From the NCBI RefSeq assembly GCF_009932355.1, contig NZ_LEKU01000026.1, positions 8,539 to 72,538 on the forward strand: a stretch of 64,000 nucleotides of DNA, in the 5' to 3' direction. A model generated the notes under the pieces. The model saw nothing but the letters and a program-made list of their open reading frames with translations. It searched no databases and was not told the DNA's origin. This document shows, one piece after another, positions 50,841 to 59,008 of this stretch. Position numbers and translations under genes: made by a program. The stretch comes from Riemerella anatipestifer_E. GTDB lineage: Bacteria; Bacteroidota; Bacteroidia; Flavobacteriales; Weeksellaceae. Within the stretch, counting starts at the first letter, position 1, and each line of letters opens with the position of its first letter.

Positions 50841-52151
50841 TTATCCTAAAGTTTTCCTACCTATACTTTTGTAATAAAACCCTGTTCCTTCTACTTGTTC
50901 TAAGGCAAACATATTTCTACCATCAAAAATAGCTTTACCATTCATTTTTTCAGCCATCAAATCAAAGTTAGGATTTTTAAATTCTGACCATTCCGTAGCT
51001 ATTAGTAAAGCATCAGCTCCTTCTAATGCAGAATACATATCGCTCGCATAAGCAATCTTATCTCCTAACACTTTTTTCACATTAGACTCTGCTATCACAT
51101 CATAAGCTGTAATTATAGCTCCTTTTTCTAATAAAATTTTAATATTATCTAAAGAAGAGGCTTCTCTAATATCATCTGTATTCGCTTTAAAAGCCAAGCC
51201 CCAAAGTGCTATCTTTTTACCTTTTAAATTTCCTTCAAAATACTTTTCTATTTCTGACACCAAAATCACCTTTTGATTTTGGTTTACATTTTCAGTCGCT
51301 TCTAATATTTGGAAATTAAAATCAGCTTCTTTACCAGATTTTATCAACGCCTTTACATCTTTAGGAAAGCAGCTACCGCCATACCCAATACCTGGGAATA
51401 AGAAACGATGCCCTATTCTATCATCACTGCCCATTCCTAGCCTTACTTTATCCACATCAGCTCCTACTCTTTCACAGAAATTTGCAATTTCGTTCATAAA
51501 AGTAATTTTAACTGCTAAGAAAGAATTAGCTGCATATTTGGTAAGCTCCGAAGATTTTTCATCCATAAAAATAATCGGAACTCCCGTATTGGTAAATGGC
51601 TGATAGATTTTTGCCATAATCTCTCTTGCTTTTTCAGAAGAACTTCCCACCACTACTCTAGCAGGATTCATAGAATCTTCCACCGCAAAGCCTTCCCTAA
51701 GAAACTCTGGATTAGATACCACATCAAACGGTATTTGTGTTTTAGTAGCAATAGCATTTCTAACTTTATCTGCCGTTCCTACAGGTACTGTAGATTTATT
51801 AACAATAACTTTATATTCTGTAATAATATCGCCTATATCGTTAGCTACTTTGAGTACATAAGATAAATCCGCTGAACCATCTTCCCCTGGAGGAGTAGGT
51901 AAAGCTAAATAAACCACTTCACTTTGGTCAACAGCTTCTTTTAAGTTGGTGGTAAAAAACAATCTCTGTGCTTGAATGTTTCTCAAAAACATTTCCTCTA
52001 AATTAGGCTCATAGATAGGAACGATACCTTTTTTCATTCCCTCAACCTTTTTCTCATCTATATCAACACAGTAAACTGTATTTCCTAGTTCTGCCAATGT
52101 TGTCCCTGTAACTAGTCCTACATAACCAGTACCTACTATAGTAATATTCAT
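50841..52151 (-). CDS. ugd: UDP-glucose 6-dehydrogenase
   Basis: Ugd oxidises UDP-glucose to UDP-glucuronate with two NAD, providing a precursor for capsule or LPS sugars. The 436-residue sequence has the Rossmann motif VGTGYVGLVTGTTLAELG, the catalytic Cys in GIGYGGSCFPKDVKAL (near residue 258), and the C-terminal NAD-stabilising part LWGLAFKANTDDIREA. It is a single gene, convergent with the cbb3 cluster. Confidence 0.95.
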   Translation of the reverse strand: MNITIVGTGYVGLVTGTTLAELGNTVYCVDIDEKKVEGMKKGIVPIYEPNLEEMFLRNIQAQRLFFTTNLKEAVDQSEVVYLALPTPPGEDGSADLSYVLKVANDIGDIITEYKVIVNKSTVPVGTADKVRNAIATKTQIPFDVVSNPEFLREGFAVEDSMNPARVVVGSSSEKAREIMAKIYQPFTNTGVPIIFMDEKSSELTKYAANSFLAVKITFMNEIANFCERVGADVDKVRLGMGSDDRIGHRFLFPGIGYGGSCFPKDVKALIKSGKEADFNFQILEATENVNQNQKVILVSEIEKYFEGNLKGKKIALWGLAFKANTDDIREASSLDNIKILLEKGAIITAYDVIAESNVKKVLGDKIAYASDMYSALEGADALLIATEWSEFKNPNFDLMAEKMNGKAIFDGRNMFALEQVEGTGFYYKSIGRKTLG

Positions 52152-52325
52152 AAATATTATAATTTATGCCACAAAGATAACCAAAATATCAACATTCTAC
52201 TTTCATTTTCAGCTATCATATCAAATACACTCATCTCTACAAATAGATTTCTGTTCAATAAACTTTCAATTTCTTTTTTCTCATTTAGCTAAAAACACTT
52301 ACTTTTATCCAAATTTTTTCAAACT

Positions 52326-53729
52326 ATGATTTTAAGCAGAATTTGGAGTGCTTTTATTTTAGTTGCCATCGTGGTAGCTGGTGCTAAGTATTTATTCTCT
52401 GATAATTATAAAGCTATTTATAATGATATGGTAGTAGGCAAAGGTGGCGACACCGTAAATATCACTACTAAACCAATTAACGAGTTCCATCCCAATGCTA
52501 TAGAAAGTTTTCAAACTACACCTGTTTTTATAAATAAAGGGATTCATTATGAATATCAACCTAACAGCAATAATGTTAAAGTTTACAGAATACAAGAGAC
52601 CGATGGTGTAATAGGTACGAGTAAAACTGCCGTAGATATATGTATAGGTCTTATAGGTATTATGACGCTTTTTATGGGCTTTATGAGTATTGCAGAAAAG
52701 GCTGGTGGCATCAACTTATTAAGTAGAATGATACAACCTTTTTTCTCTAAGCTCTTCCCAGAAGTTCCTAAAAACCACCCTGCTTTTGGGCATATGATGC
52801 TCAACTTTTCTGCCAATCTTTTAGGGCTAGACAATGCCGCCACTCCTTTTGGTCTTAAGGCGATGGATAGTCTACAGTCCCTAAATCCTGATAAGGATAA
52901 AGCAAGCAATGCTCAAATCATGTTTTTATGTCTACACGCTAGTGGACTTACCCTTATCCCTGTTTCTATTATTGCTATAAGAGCTTCTATGGGTGCAACT
53001 ACACCTACAGATATATTCTTACCTTGTATGATAGCTACCTTTGCAGCCACTATGGCATCAATGATATTAGTTTCTATAAGACAAAAAATAAATTTACTTC
53101 AACCCGTGGTGTTAATATACTTAGGAGGTATTTCTGCTATTATAGCTGGATTGGTCTTATTTCTTGTTCAATTAAATAAAGAGGAGCTAGATAACTTTAG
53201 TAAAGTTTTAAGTAATGGTATTATCCTTTTGATATTCTTTGCTATTGTGCTTGGGGGCATCTATAAAAAAATCAACATTTTTGATGCTTTTGTAGAAGGA
53301 GCTAAAGAAGGCTTCTCGGTGTGTGTTAAAATCATACCTTATTTAGTAGGAATGCTCATTGCCATTTCCCTTTTAAGAACTTCGGGAGTATTCCACATCA
53401 TTATAGATGGAATGAAATGGATTGCTGATATGGTAAGTCTAGACACTAGATTTGTTGATGGACTTCCTACCGCACTCATAAAACCACTTTCGGGCTCTGG
53501 AGCAAGAGGTATGATGGTAGATACAATGGCTACCTTCGGAGCCGACTCATTTCCTTCTAGATTGGCTGGAATTTTACAAGGAAGTTCTGACACTACCTTC
53601 TATGTTATTGCTGTTTATTTTGGAGCCGTAGGTATCAGAAATACTCGCTATACAGTTGGTACTATGCTTCTAGCAGACTTAGTAGGCATTATCACTTCTA
53701 TTACATTAGCTTATTTATTTTTTGGATAA
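52326..53729 (+). CDS. nucleoside-recognition (Gate) protein, SpmA-SpmB fusion
   Basis: The 467-residue protein fuses the two 'spore maturation' membrane proteins SpmA (about 1-230) and SpmB (about 280-467), both of the nucleoside-recognition/Gate family. Recognisable parts are MLNFSANLLGLDNAATPFGLKAM, a SpmA signature, and GLPTALIKPLSGSGARGMMVD with LQGSSDTTFYVIAVYFGAVG, a SpmB signature. The insertion of a roughly 70-residue periplasmic segment after the first helix is typical for Bacteroidota. Its function in non-sporulating cells is unknown; transport is likely. The exonuclease gene follows after 3 bases. Confidence 0.85.
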   Translation: MILSRIWSAFILVAIVVAGAKYLFSDNYKAIYNDMVVGKGGDTVNITTKPINEFHPNAIESFQTTPVFINKGIHYEYQPNSNNVKVYRIQETDGVIGTSKTAVDICIGLIGIMTLFMGFMSIAEKAGGINLLSRMIQPFFSKLFPEVPKNHPAFGHMMLNFSANLLGLDNAATPFGLKAMDSLQSLNPDKDKASNAQIMFLCLHASGLTLIPVSIIAIRASMGATTPTDIFLPCMIATFAATMASMILVSIRQKINLLQPVVLIYLGGISAIIAGLVLFLVQLNKEELDNFSKVLSNGIILLIFFAIVLGGIYKKINIFDAFVEGAKEGFSVCVKIIPYLVGMLIAISLLRTSGVFHIIIDGMKWIADMVSLDTRFVDGLPTALIKPLSGSGARGMMVDTMATFGADSFPSRLAGILQGSSDTTFYVIAVYFGAVGIRNTRYTVGTMLLADLVGIITSITLAYLFFG

Positions 53730-53732
53730 AAT

Positions 53733-54431
53733 ATGATTAAACAAATCCCTATAGAACGAATCTTATTTCTAGATATAGAAACGGTACCTCAAGAAGAAAG
53801 TTGGCAAAACCTCCCAACTGAAGAACAAAATCTTTGGGATAAAAAAACTTTACATCAACGCAAGGAAGAGATAACCGCAGAAGATTTCTATCATCAAAGG
53901 GCAGGCGTAATGGCAGAATTTGGAAAAATAATCTGTATTTCTGTAGGAATGATAGACCGAAACGAAACACTTAAAATAAGAAGTTTCGCTGGGGATAACG
54001 AAAAAAAATTACTAGAAGAATTCGGAGCTATATTCAATAGCACTCGCCTTACCAACGTTATCCTATGTGCACACAACGGAAAAGAATTTGATTTTCCTTG
54101 GATTGCAAGAAGATTTTTAGTTAATGGTATGATGCCTCCCTCTCCTTTTCAATTATTCGGAAAGAAACCTTGGGAAGTTCCGCATTTAGATACTTTGGAG
54201 CTTTGGAAATTTGGAGATTATAAAAGTTTCATATCACTAGAACTAATGGCTCATATTTTTAGCGTTCCTACTCCCAAAGACGATATAGATGGTTCTATGG
54301 TTGCCGAAATTTATTATAAAGAAAAAGATTTACCTAGAATTATTAAATATTGTGAAAAAGATGTTTTAACTTTGGCGAATATTTTTAGAAAGTTAAGACA
54401 AGAAGATTTATTGAGTTTGTCAGAAGACTAA
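53733..54431 (+). CDS. DEDD 3'-5' exonuclease of the predicted polymerase-exonuclease-2 type
   Basis: The 232-residue protein has an RNase H-like exonuclease core: FLDIETVP supplies the DxE metal ligands near residue 14, ILCAHNGKEFDFPWIARRF the second Asp, and IIKYCEKDVLTLANIFRKL the last Asp. This matches the DNA_pol_B_exo2-type family found widely in Bacteroidota. Substrate (DNA or RNA) and role are unknown. It lies 3 bases after the SpmAB-like gene and 16 before the SufT-like gene. Confidence 0.85.
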   Translation: MIKQIPIERILFLDIETVPQEESWQNLPTEEQNLWDKKTLHQRKEEITAEDFYHQRAGVMAEFGKIICISVGMIDRNETLKIRSFAGDNEKKLLEEFGAIFNSTRLTNVILCAHNGKEFDFPWIARRFLVNGMMPPSPFQLFGKKPWEVPHLDTLELWKFGDYKSFISLELMAHIFSVPTPKDDIDGSMVAEIYYKEKDLPRIIKYCEKDVLTLANIFRKLRQEDLLSLSED

Positions 54432-54447
54432 CGGATTATTTAGAGAA

Positions 54448-54777
54448 ATGATGAAATATACAGATGAGCAAATCACAGAGATAGGAGAAGAAATCATAAA
54501 GACTCTCAAGACAGTCTACGACCCTGAAATCCCCGTAGATATCTATGAATTGGGGCTAGTGTATGATGTTCAAGTTTCAGACGAAGGCAAGGTAAAAGTA
54601 GTTATGACACTTACTACACCTAACTGTCCTGTAGCTGAAACTCTTCCTCAAGAAGTAAAAGATAAAGTTAGCGAAGTAGAAGGCGTAACCGAAGTTGATT
54701 TGGAACTTACATTTGAACCATCGTGGACAAAAGACATGATGAGTGAAGAAGCTCGATTTGAACTAGGAATGCTATAA
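54448..54777 (+). CDS. MIP18/SufT-family (DUF59) iron-sulfur assembly protein
   Basis: The 109-residue protein shows the DUF59 pattern: VYDPEIPVDIYELGLVYDVQV, then MTLTTPNCPVAETLPQEVKDKV with the conserved Cys, and ELTFEPSWTKDMMSEEARFELG. Proteins of this type assist iron-sulfur cluster maturation (SufT) or act as PaaD-like factors. No other suf genes are in the window. A terminator follows. Confidence 0.85.
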   Translation: MMKYTDEQITEIGEEIIKTLKTVYDPEIPVDIYELGLVYDVQVSDEGKVKVVMTLTTPNCPVAETLPQEVKDKVSEVEGVTEVDLELTFEPSWTKDMMSEEARFELGML

Positions 54778-54795
54778 AAAACTAAATTTGTAATT

Positions 54796-54830
54796 ATAAA
54801 GCCTTTTCGTTGAAAGGGCTTTATCTATTT
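54796..54830 (+). terminator. Terminator of the SufT-like gene
   Basis: AAAGCCTTTTC (54798-54808) pairs with GAAAGGGCTTT (54812-54822), one G-T pair, with a 3-base loop and modest T-rich tail. Confidence 0.7.
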
Positions 54831-54922
54831 AATAGAACAAAATTTATCAGTATAAGCATTTCATCAACGGCTATAGTGCTCAAAATTTCATCATTGTATT
54901 TTTTCAATTAAAAAAATATTCT

Positions 54923-54930
54923 TACCTTTG
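54923..54930 (+). promoter_or_regulatory. -7 element of rplM-rpsI
   Basis: TACCTTTG matches TAnnTTTG, 45 bases before the GTG start of rplM. The -33 region is only weakly conserved. Confidence 0.5.
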
Positions 54931-54975
54931 CAGACCCTTAGAGGGAAAACTATGTTTAATCATAAACGATAAATT

Positions 54976-55431
54976 GTGAATACATTAAGTTACAAGACAG
55001 TATCGGCAAACAAAGCTACCGCTAATAAAGAATGGGTTGTGGTAGATGCTGCCGGGCAACCATTAGGACGTCTAGCGTCTAAAGTTGCGAAGATTTTGAG
55101 AGGTAAGCACAAAACAAACTTTACTCCACACGTAGATTGCGGAGATAATGTAATTGTTTTGAATGCTGGGAAAGTAGAACTTTCTGGAAACAAGTGGGCA
55201 GATAAGACTTACATCTGGCATACAGGATACCCTGGTGGACAGAAGTCTATGACTGCAGAAGAGCTTAGAAAGAAAAACAGCCTAAGAATTTTAGAAAAAT
55301 CTGTAAAAGGAATGCTTCCTAAAAACAGACTTGGTGCTGCTATTCTTAAAAACCTTTACTTATACGAAGGTACTGAGCACAAGCACGAAGCTCAACAGCC
55401 GAAAGTAATTAACATTAACGAATTAAAATAA
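54976..55431 (+). CDS. rplM: 50S ribosomal protein L13
   Basis: The 151-residue protein starts at GTG (54976) giving MNTLSYKTVSANKATANKEW, which matches the usual flavobacterial N-terminus, so GTG is very likely the true start. GQPLGRLASKVAKILRGKHK and the GGQKSMTAEELR segments are typical of L13. It is followed by rpsI after 3 bases. Confidence 0.97.
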   Translation: MNTLSYKTVSANKATANKEWVVVDAAGQPLGRLASKVAKILRGKHKTNFTPHVDCGDNVIVLNAGKVELSGNKWADKTYIWHTGYPGGQKSMTAEELRKKNSLRILEKSVKGMLPKNRLGAAILKNLYLYEGTEHKHEAQQPKVININELK

Positions 55432-55434
55432 GAT

Positions 55435-55821
55435 ATGTCTACAGTACACAAAATAGGAAGAAGAAAAACTTCTGTAGCTAGAGTTTATGTAAAACCTGGA
55501 GCAGGTAAAGTTACAGTAAACGGTAGAGATGTAAAAGACTACTTCAACACAGAGGTTCTTGTATATAAAGTAAACCAACCTTTCTTACTTACGGAAACTG
55601 CAGAGCAGTATGATGTTACTGTAAATGTTTTCGGTGGAGGTATTACTGGTCAAGCAGAAGCTATTAGACTTGGGGTTTCTCGTGCTTTATGCGAGATTAA
55701 CGAAGAGTTTAGAGCTGTTCTTAAGCCACACGGTCTTCTTACTAGAGACGCTAGAATGGTGGAAAGAAAGAAACCAGGACAGAAGAAAGCTAGAAAGAAA
55801 TTCCAATTCTCTAAGCGTTAA
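55435..55821 (+). CDS. rpsI: 30S ribosomal protein S9
   Basis: The 128-residue protein has HKIGRRKTSVARVYVKPG and the conserved C-terminal ARMVERKKPGQKKARKKFQFSKR tail whose last Arg contacts P-site tRNA. Standard length and position after rplM. Confidence 0.98.
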   Translation: MSTVHKIGRRKTSVARVYVKPGAGKVTVNGRDVKDYFNTEVLVYKVNQPFLLTETAEQYDVTVNVFGGGITGQAEAIRLGVSRALCEINEEFRAVLKPHGLLTRDARMVERKKPGQKKARKKFQFSKR

Positions 55822-55990
55822 TATTTTTGTGGTATGGCTCAATTTTGTAATCAATTTTATTACAAAAACACAGTCTACTACACAACAAATTAAAATTGCC
55901 CGTTATGTTTAGCATCCAAACATTTCTCCCATCTTAAGAAATAGTTGATTGCTCAAAAAAGCGGAAAGTAAACTAACAAACATTAAAACA
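55822..55990 (+). promoter_or_regulatory. rpsB leader with promoter element and hairpin
   Basis: TATTTTTG at 55822-55829 matches TAnnTTTG right after rpsI. A perfect 9-bp hairpin, TTTTGTAAT (55843-55851) with ATTACAAAA (55859-55867), lies in the following leader of about 150 bases. It has no T-run, so it is more likely a regulatory leader than a terminator. rpsB leaders are autoregulated by S2 in other bacteria. Confidence 0.4.
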
Positions 55991-56743
55991 ATGGCAAAAG
56001 TAAATGTAAAAGACCTCTTAGAGGCAGGAGTACACTTCGGACATATGACTAGAAAGTGGAATCCTAACATGGCTCCATACATCTTTATGGAGAAAAATGG
56101 TATTCACATTATTGATTTACATAAAACAGCTGTAAAATTAGAAGAGGCTTGCTCTGCTTTAGAAAAGATAACTTCTGCAGGTAGAAAAGTTCTTTTCGTG
56201 GCAACTAAAAAACAAGCTAAAGAAGTTGTAGCTAAGCACGCTTCTGAGCTTAATATGCCTTACATCACTGAAAGATGGCCTGGAGGTATGCTAACTAACT
56301 TCGTTACTATCAGAAAAGCGGTTAAAAAAATGAACGCTATTGATAAAATGAAGAAAGATGGTACTTTCGAAACTTTATCTAAAAAAGAAAGATTACAAGT
56401 TGATAGACAAAGAGCTAACCTAGAGAAGAACTTAGGTTCTATCGCTGATATGGTGCGTCTTCCTTCTGCTATCTTCGTAGTAGATATTATGAGAGAGCAC
56501 ATTGCGGTTACAGAAGCTAAAAAACTAGGTATTCCTGTATTTGCTATCGTAGATACAAACTCTGACCCTAGAAAAGTAGATTATGTAATCCCAGGAAACG
56601 ATGATGCTTCTAAATCTATCGATATGATTTTAGGACAAGTTTCTGCAGCTATCAAAGAAGGATTAACTCAGAGAAAAGCTGAAAAAGAAAAGTCTAAAGA
56701 AGAAAAGGTTTCTGCTGATAAAGATGCAGACTTTGATGCTTAA
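55991..56743 (+). CDS. rpsB: 30S ribosomal protein S2
   Basis: From the ATG at 55991 the 250-residue protein begins MAKVNVKDLLEAGVHFGHMTRKWNP, the classical S2 start; a longer frame to 55949 is rejected. VLFVATKKQAKEVVAKHA and FAIVDTNSDPRKVDYVIPGND are also typical. The C-terminal Lys/Glu-rich tail is somewhat extended. A strong terminator follows and no tsf gene is present. Confidence 0.98.
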   Translation: MAKVNVKDLLEAGVHFGHMTRKWNPNMAPYIFMEKNGIHIIDLHKTAVKLEEACSALEKITSAGRKVLFVATKKQAKEVVAKHASELNMPYITERWPGGMLTNFVTIRKAVKKMNAIDKMKKDGTFETLSKKERLQVDRQRANLEKNLGSIADMVRLPSAIFVVDIMREHIAVTEAKKLGIPVFAIVDTNSDPRKVDYVIPGNDDASKSIDMILGQVSAAIKEGLTQRKAEKEKSKEEKVSADKDADFDA

Positions 56744-56769
56744 TTAAAAGTTTTAACTTTATAAAATAA

Positions 56770-56812
56770 AATAGAGTGGTCTCAAATGTTGAAACCACTC
56801 TATTTTTTATTG
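56770..56812 (+). terminator. Terminator of rpsB
   Basis: AATAGAGTGGT (56770-56780) pairs with ACCACTCTATT (56794-56804), followed by T6. Confidence 0.88.
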
Positions 56813-56821
56813 ACATATTTA

Positions 56822-58342
56822 TTATTTCTTCTTATACAGAAAGTAATCTTGTCCTATAGGACGAATATTATAAACTGTGCTAATAGGAAAAGGTGCAGAT
56901 TGATGAACCTCTTTAATAGGATATTCTTTAAGTAAAGTATATTCTTTATCAAACTTTTCTTTTTGTGTAGCAGACATTCTATAAAGTCCATTTTCTCCAG
57001 CCTTTACTCCTATGGTTAATATATAAGTAGGGTGATATTTATTAATTAGATTTATCCACGCATAATCAAAATTAGCTATCATTTCGTTAGTCATTTTTTT
57101 ATCTACTAATCCTACCTCGTCCCAAGTTTTAAGCCTTGTATAGAACGGTATTTTGCCTGCAGGTTCTAAAACGATACTTTCATTTTTATTTGCACCCATT
57201 TTTTCTAAATCTTTCACCATTTGTATTCTTTGAGTATATTCCATATAACCAATACTCAGTGATTGCAAATACTGAAATGCTCCAAATCCTAAAAATAATA
57301 TAGGCAATAACAATCGGCTGATTTTGTAACTCAGCAAATACCTTACTATAAAATACACTACAACGGCTGCCATAAATACTCTAGGCAACCAGTAATACCA
57401 ATCAAAATGAGCTCTCAGAAATACAAATATGGTAATTTTTGTAACCGCAAATGTAAATATCATGAGTAATACTCTTCTTTTATTAGTATCAAATTCTCTT
57501 TGTACAACATATATTAAAAGCCCTACAACAGACACAAAATAAAGATAAAATACAGCCATCATTAGAGTCCCTGATATTTTAAGATATCCTCCATAATAAG
57601 CTAATTGATGGAAAAAGGCTTTTATACTAAATTCAACAGGTGCAGGGTAAGCTATTTTCTTAGCTACAATAGTGTGATTAACAATATCTCCAAAATACAA
57701 ATAGTTAAATATCAACACACTTCCCAATCCTAAAAGACCTCCAAAAAAGAAATAAGGATTTATTTTACGAGTAAATATTAAAAGAAGTAATCCTAAAATC
57801 CCTAAAAATATTACCGTGTCTAGTCGCGTCCATATTAGCAAAATAGGCAAAATGAAATATACTATATTTTTATTCTTAACAACAGCGTAGTATATAAAAA
57901 TGGTATAAAGAAAAAATAGCAAGCCATACTCCATACCTAGTACAGAAGCAGTAATAGAAGGTGGTAATAGGTTGAGTAAAATTACAAACCAAAACAGCTG
58001 TTTTCTTTCGGAAAAGAAAACTTTACCTAAAAAAATACTACCTAGTCCAAACAAAAACGAATTTACTAGAAGGATAACATAAACAAAATATTCCCCCGAA
58101 ATAAGCTGAAAAAAAGCAGACAAAAACACATACAAATGCGTAGTGGATGCAGATATAGGCTCCTCCCCATTAAAACCTATCACACCATAATCTATAAGGT
58201 TTTGTGCTACATTCCAAGTGATGAAAGCGTCTTCTTGAATATGGTGTGTAAATAAAAAAGGTATTTTTATCAATAATGTTATAAGTAAGAGAAAAAAGTA
58301 AGAGCTGAAAAATGAATGGTTTTGCCTCATATTGAAAATCAT
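56822..58342 (-). CDS. polytopic membrane protein, probable GT-C-type glycosyltransferase
   Basis: This 506-residue protein has about 11-12 membrane segments and a short periplasmic C-terminal domain. The first loop has an acidic motif, HHIQEDAFITWNVAQNLIDYG, followed by ISASTTHLYVFLSAFF; this layout matches GT-C lipid-dependent glycosyltransferases (mannosyl/arabinosyl transferase type) where the first-loop Asp/Glu is catalytic. The sugar and acceptor are unknown. An ATG at 58330 (MRQNHSFF) is an alternative start. It follows the small barrel-like gene by 26 bases. Confidence 0.65.
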   Translation of the reverse strand: MIFNMRQNHSFFSSYFFLLLITLLIKIPFLFTHHIQEDAFITWNVAQNLIDYGVIGFNGEEPISASTTHLYVFLSAFFQLISGEYFVYVILLVNSFLFGLGSIFLGKVFFSERKQLFWFVILLNLLPPSITASVLGMEYGLLFFLYTIFIYYAVVKNKNIVYFILPILLIWTRLDTVIFLGILGLLLLIFTRKINPYFFFGGLLGLGSVLIFNYLYFGDIVNHTIVAKKIAYPAPVEFSIKAFFHQLAYYGGYLKISGTLMMAVFYLYFVSVVGLLIYVVQREFDTNKRRVLLMIFTFAVTKITIFVFLRAHFDWYYWLPRVFMAAVVVYFIVRYLLSYKISRLLLPILFLGFGAFQYLQSLSIGYMEYTQRIQMVKDLEKMGANKNESIVLEPAGKIPFYTRLKTWDEVGLVDKKMTNEMIANFDYAWINLINKYHPTYILTIGVKAGENGLYRMSATQKEKFDKEYTLLKEYPIKEVHQSAPFPISTVYNIRPIGQDYFLYKKK

Positions 58343-58368
58343 TTACTTTGATTAAATAGATAGAGTAA

Positions 58369-58878
58369 TTAAAGCTTTAATTTTAAATGCACCGGAATAT
58401 TTAAACCTACCCCTACATTAAACCCTCTTAAAGATTTATCATTAACTGTCTGATTAGGAATTTGGAAAGCGTATCCTGCGGTAACATCTAGTATTCCAAA
58501 GAAACTAAGCCCTACCTTTGGAGCAAAATATTTAGTGGTAGTTTCTATACCTATTAGACCGTAATAAGAATGATTAAGCGTTTTATCTTCCTGAAAGTTA
58601 AATAAAATATCTCCCTGTAATTTAGGAATTACCGCAAACTTTCCGTTAGGACTACCCAACATAGCAGAAGCTCCCAATCGGTACATAATATTATCTTTCT
58701 TTAGAAATAAAAGTCTTCCTCCTACCTCTCCAAAATTAGCATTTTGATAATTATACCCTACAAATATCATCGGGTGTGTTGCCATTTTATTTTGGGCTTT
58801 GGTATAGAACAGTCCAAACGAGACTGATACTAAAACTAACAAAATAGTTTTAGTTTTATTTATAAATATATTTTTCAC
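58369..58878 (-). CDS. small exported protein with outer-membrane barrel character
   Basis: The 169-residue product has a signal peptide (ILLVLVSVSFGLFYTKAQ) and alternating hydrophobic/polar beta strands (FAVIPKLQGDILFNF, YYGLIGIETTTKYFAPKVGL, FNVGVGLNIPVHLKLKL), which suggest an eight-stranded or smaller barrel. No family is recognised. It is probably co-transcribed with the GT-C-like gene. Confidence 0.6.
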   Translation of the reverse strand: MKNIFINKTKTILLVLVSVSFGLFYTKAQNKMATHPMIFVGYNYQNANFGEVGGRLLFLKKDNIMYRLGASAMLGSPNGKFAVIPKLQGDILFNFQEDKTLNHSYYGLIGIETTTKYFAPKVGLSFFGILDVTAGYAFQIPNQTVNDKSLRGFNVGVGLNIPVHLKLKL

Positions 58879-58939
58879 TTCACAGTATTATTAGATACAA
58901 AAATACAGAAATTTAATTTGCTATAAAGATTACTCATCT

Positions 58940-58983
58940 GTCAAAATAAAAAACCACCTTAGGGTATTTCTCTAAGATGGTTT
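58940..58983 (-). terminator. Terminator of rho
   Basis: AAACCACCTTAG (58951-58962) pairs with CTAAGATGGTTT (58972-58983), one mismatch; T-rich tract follows on the minus strand. Confidence 0.8.
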
Positions 58984-59008
58984 CGAATATATATTATTTA
59001 AAATTAAT

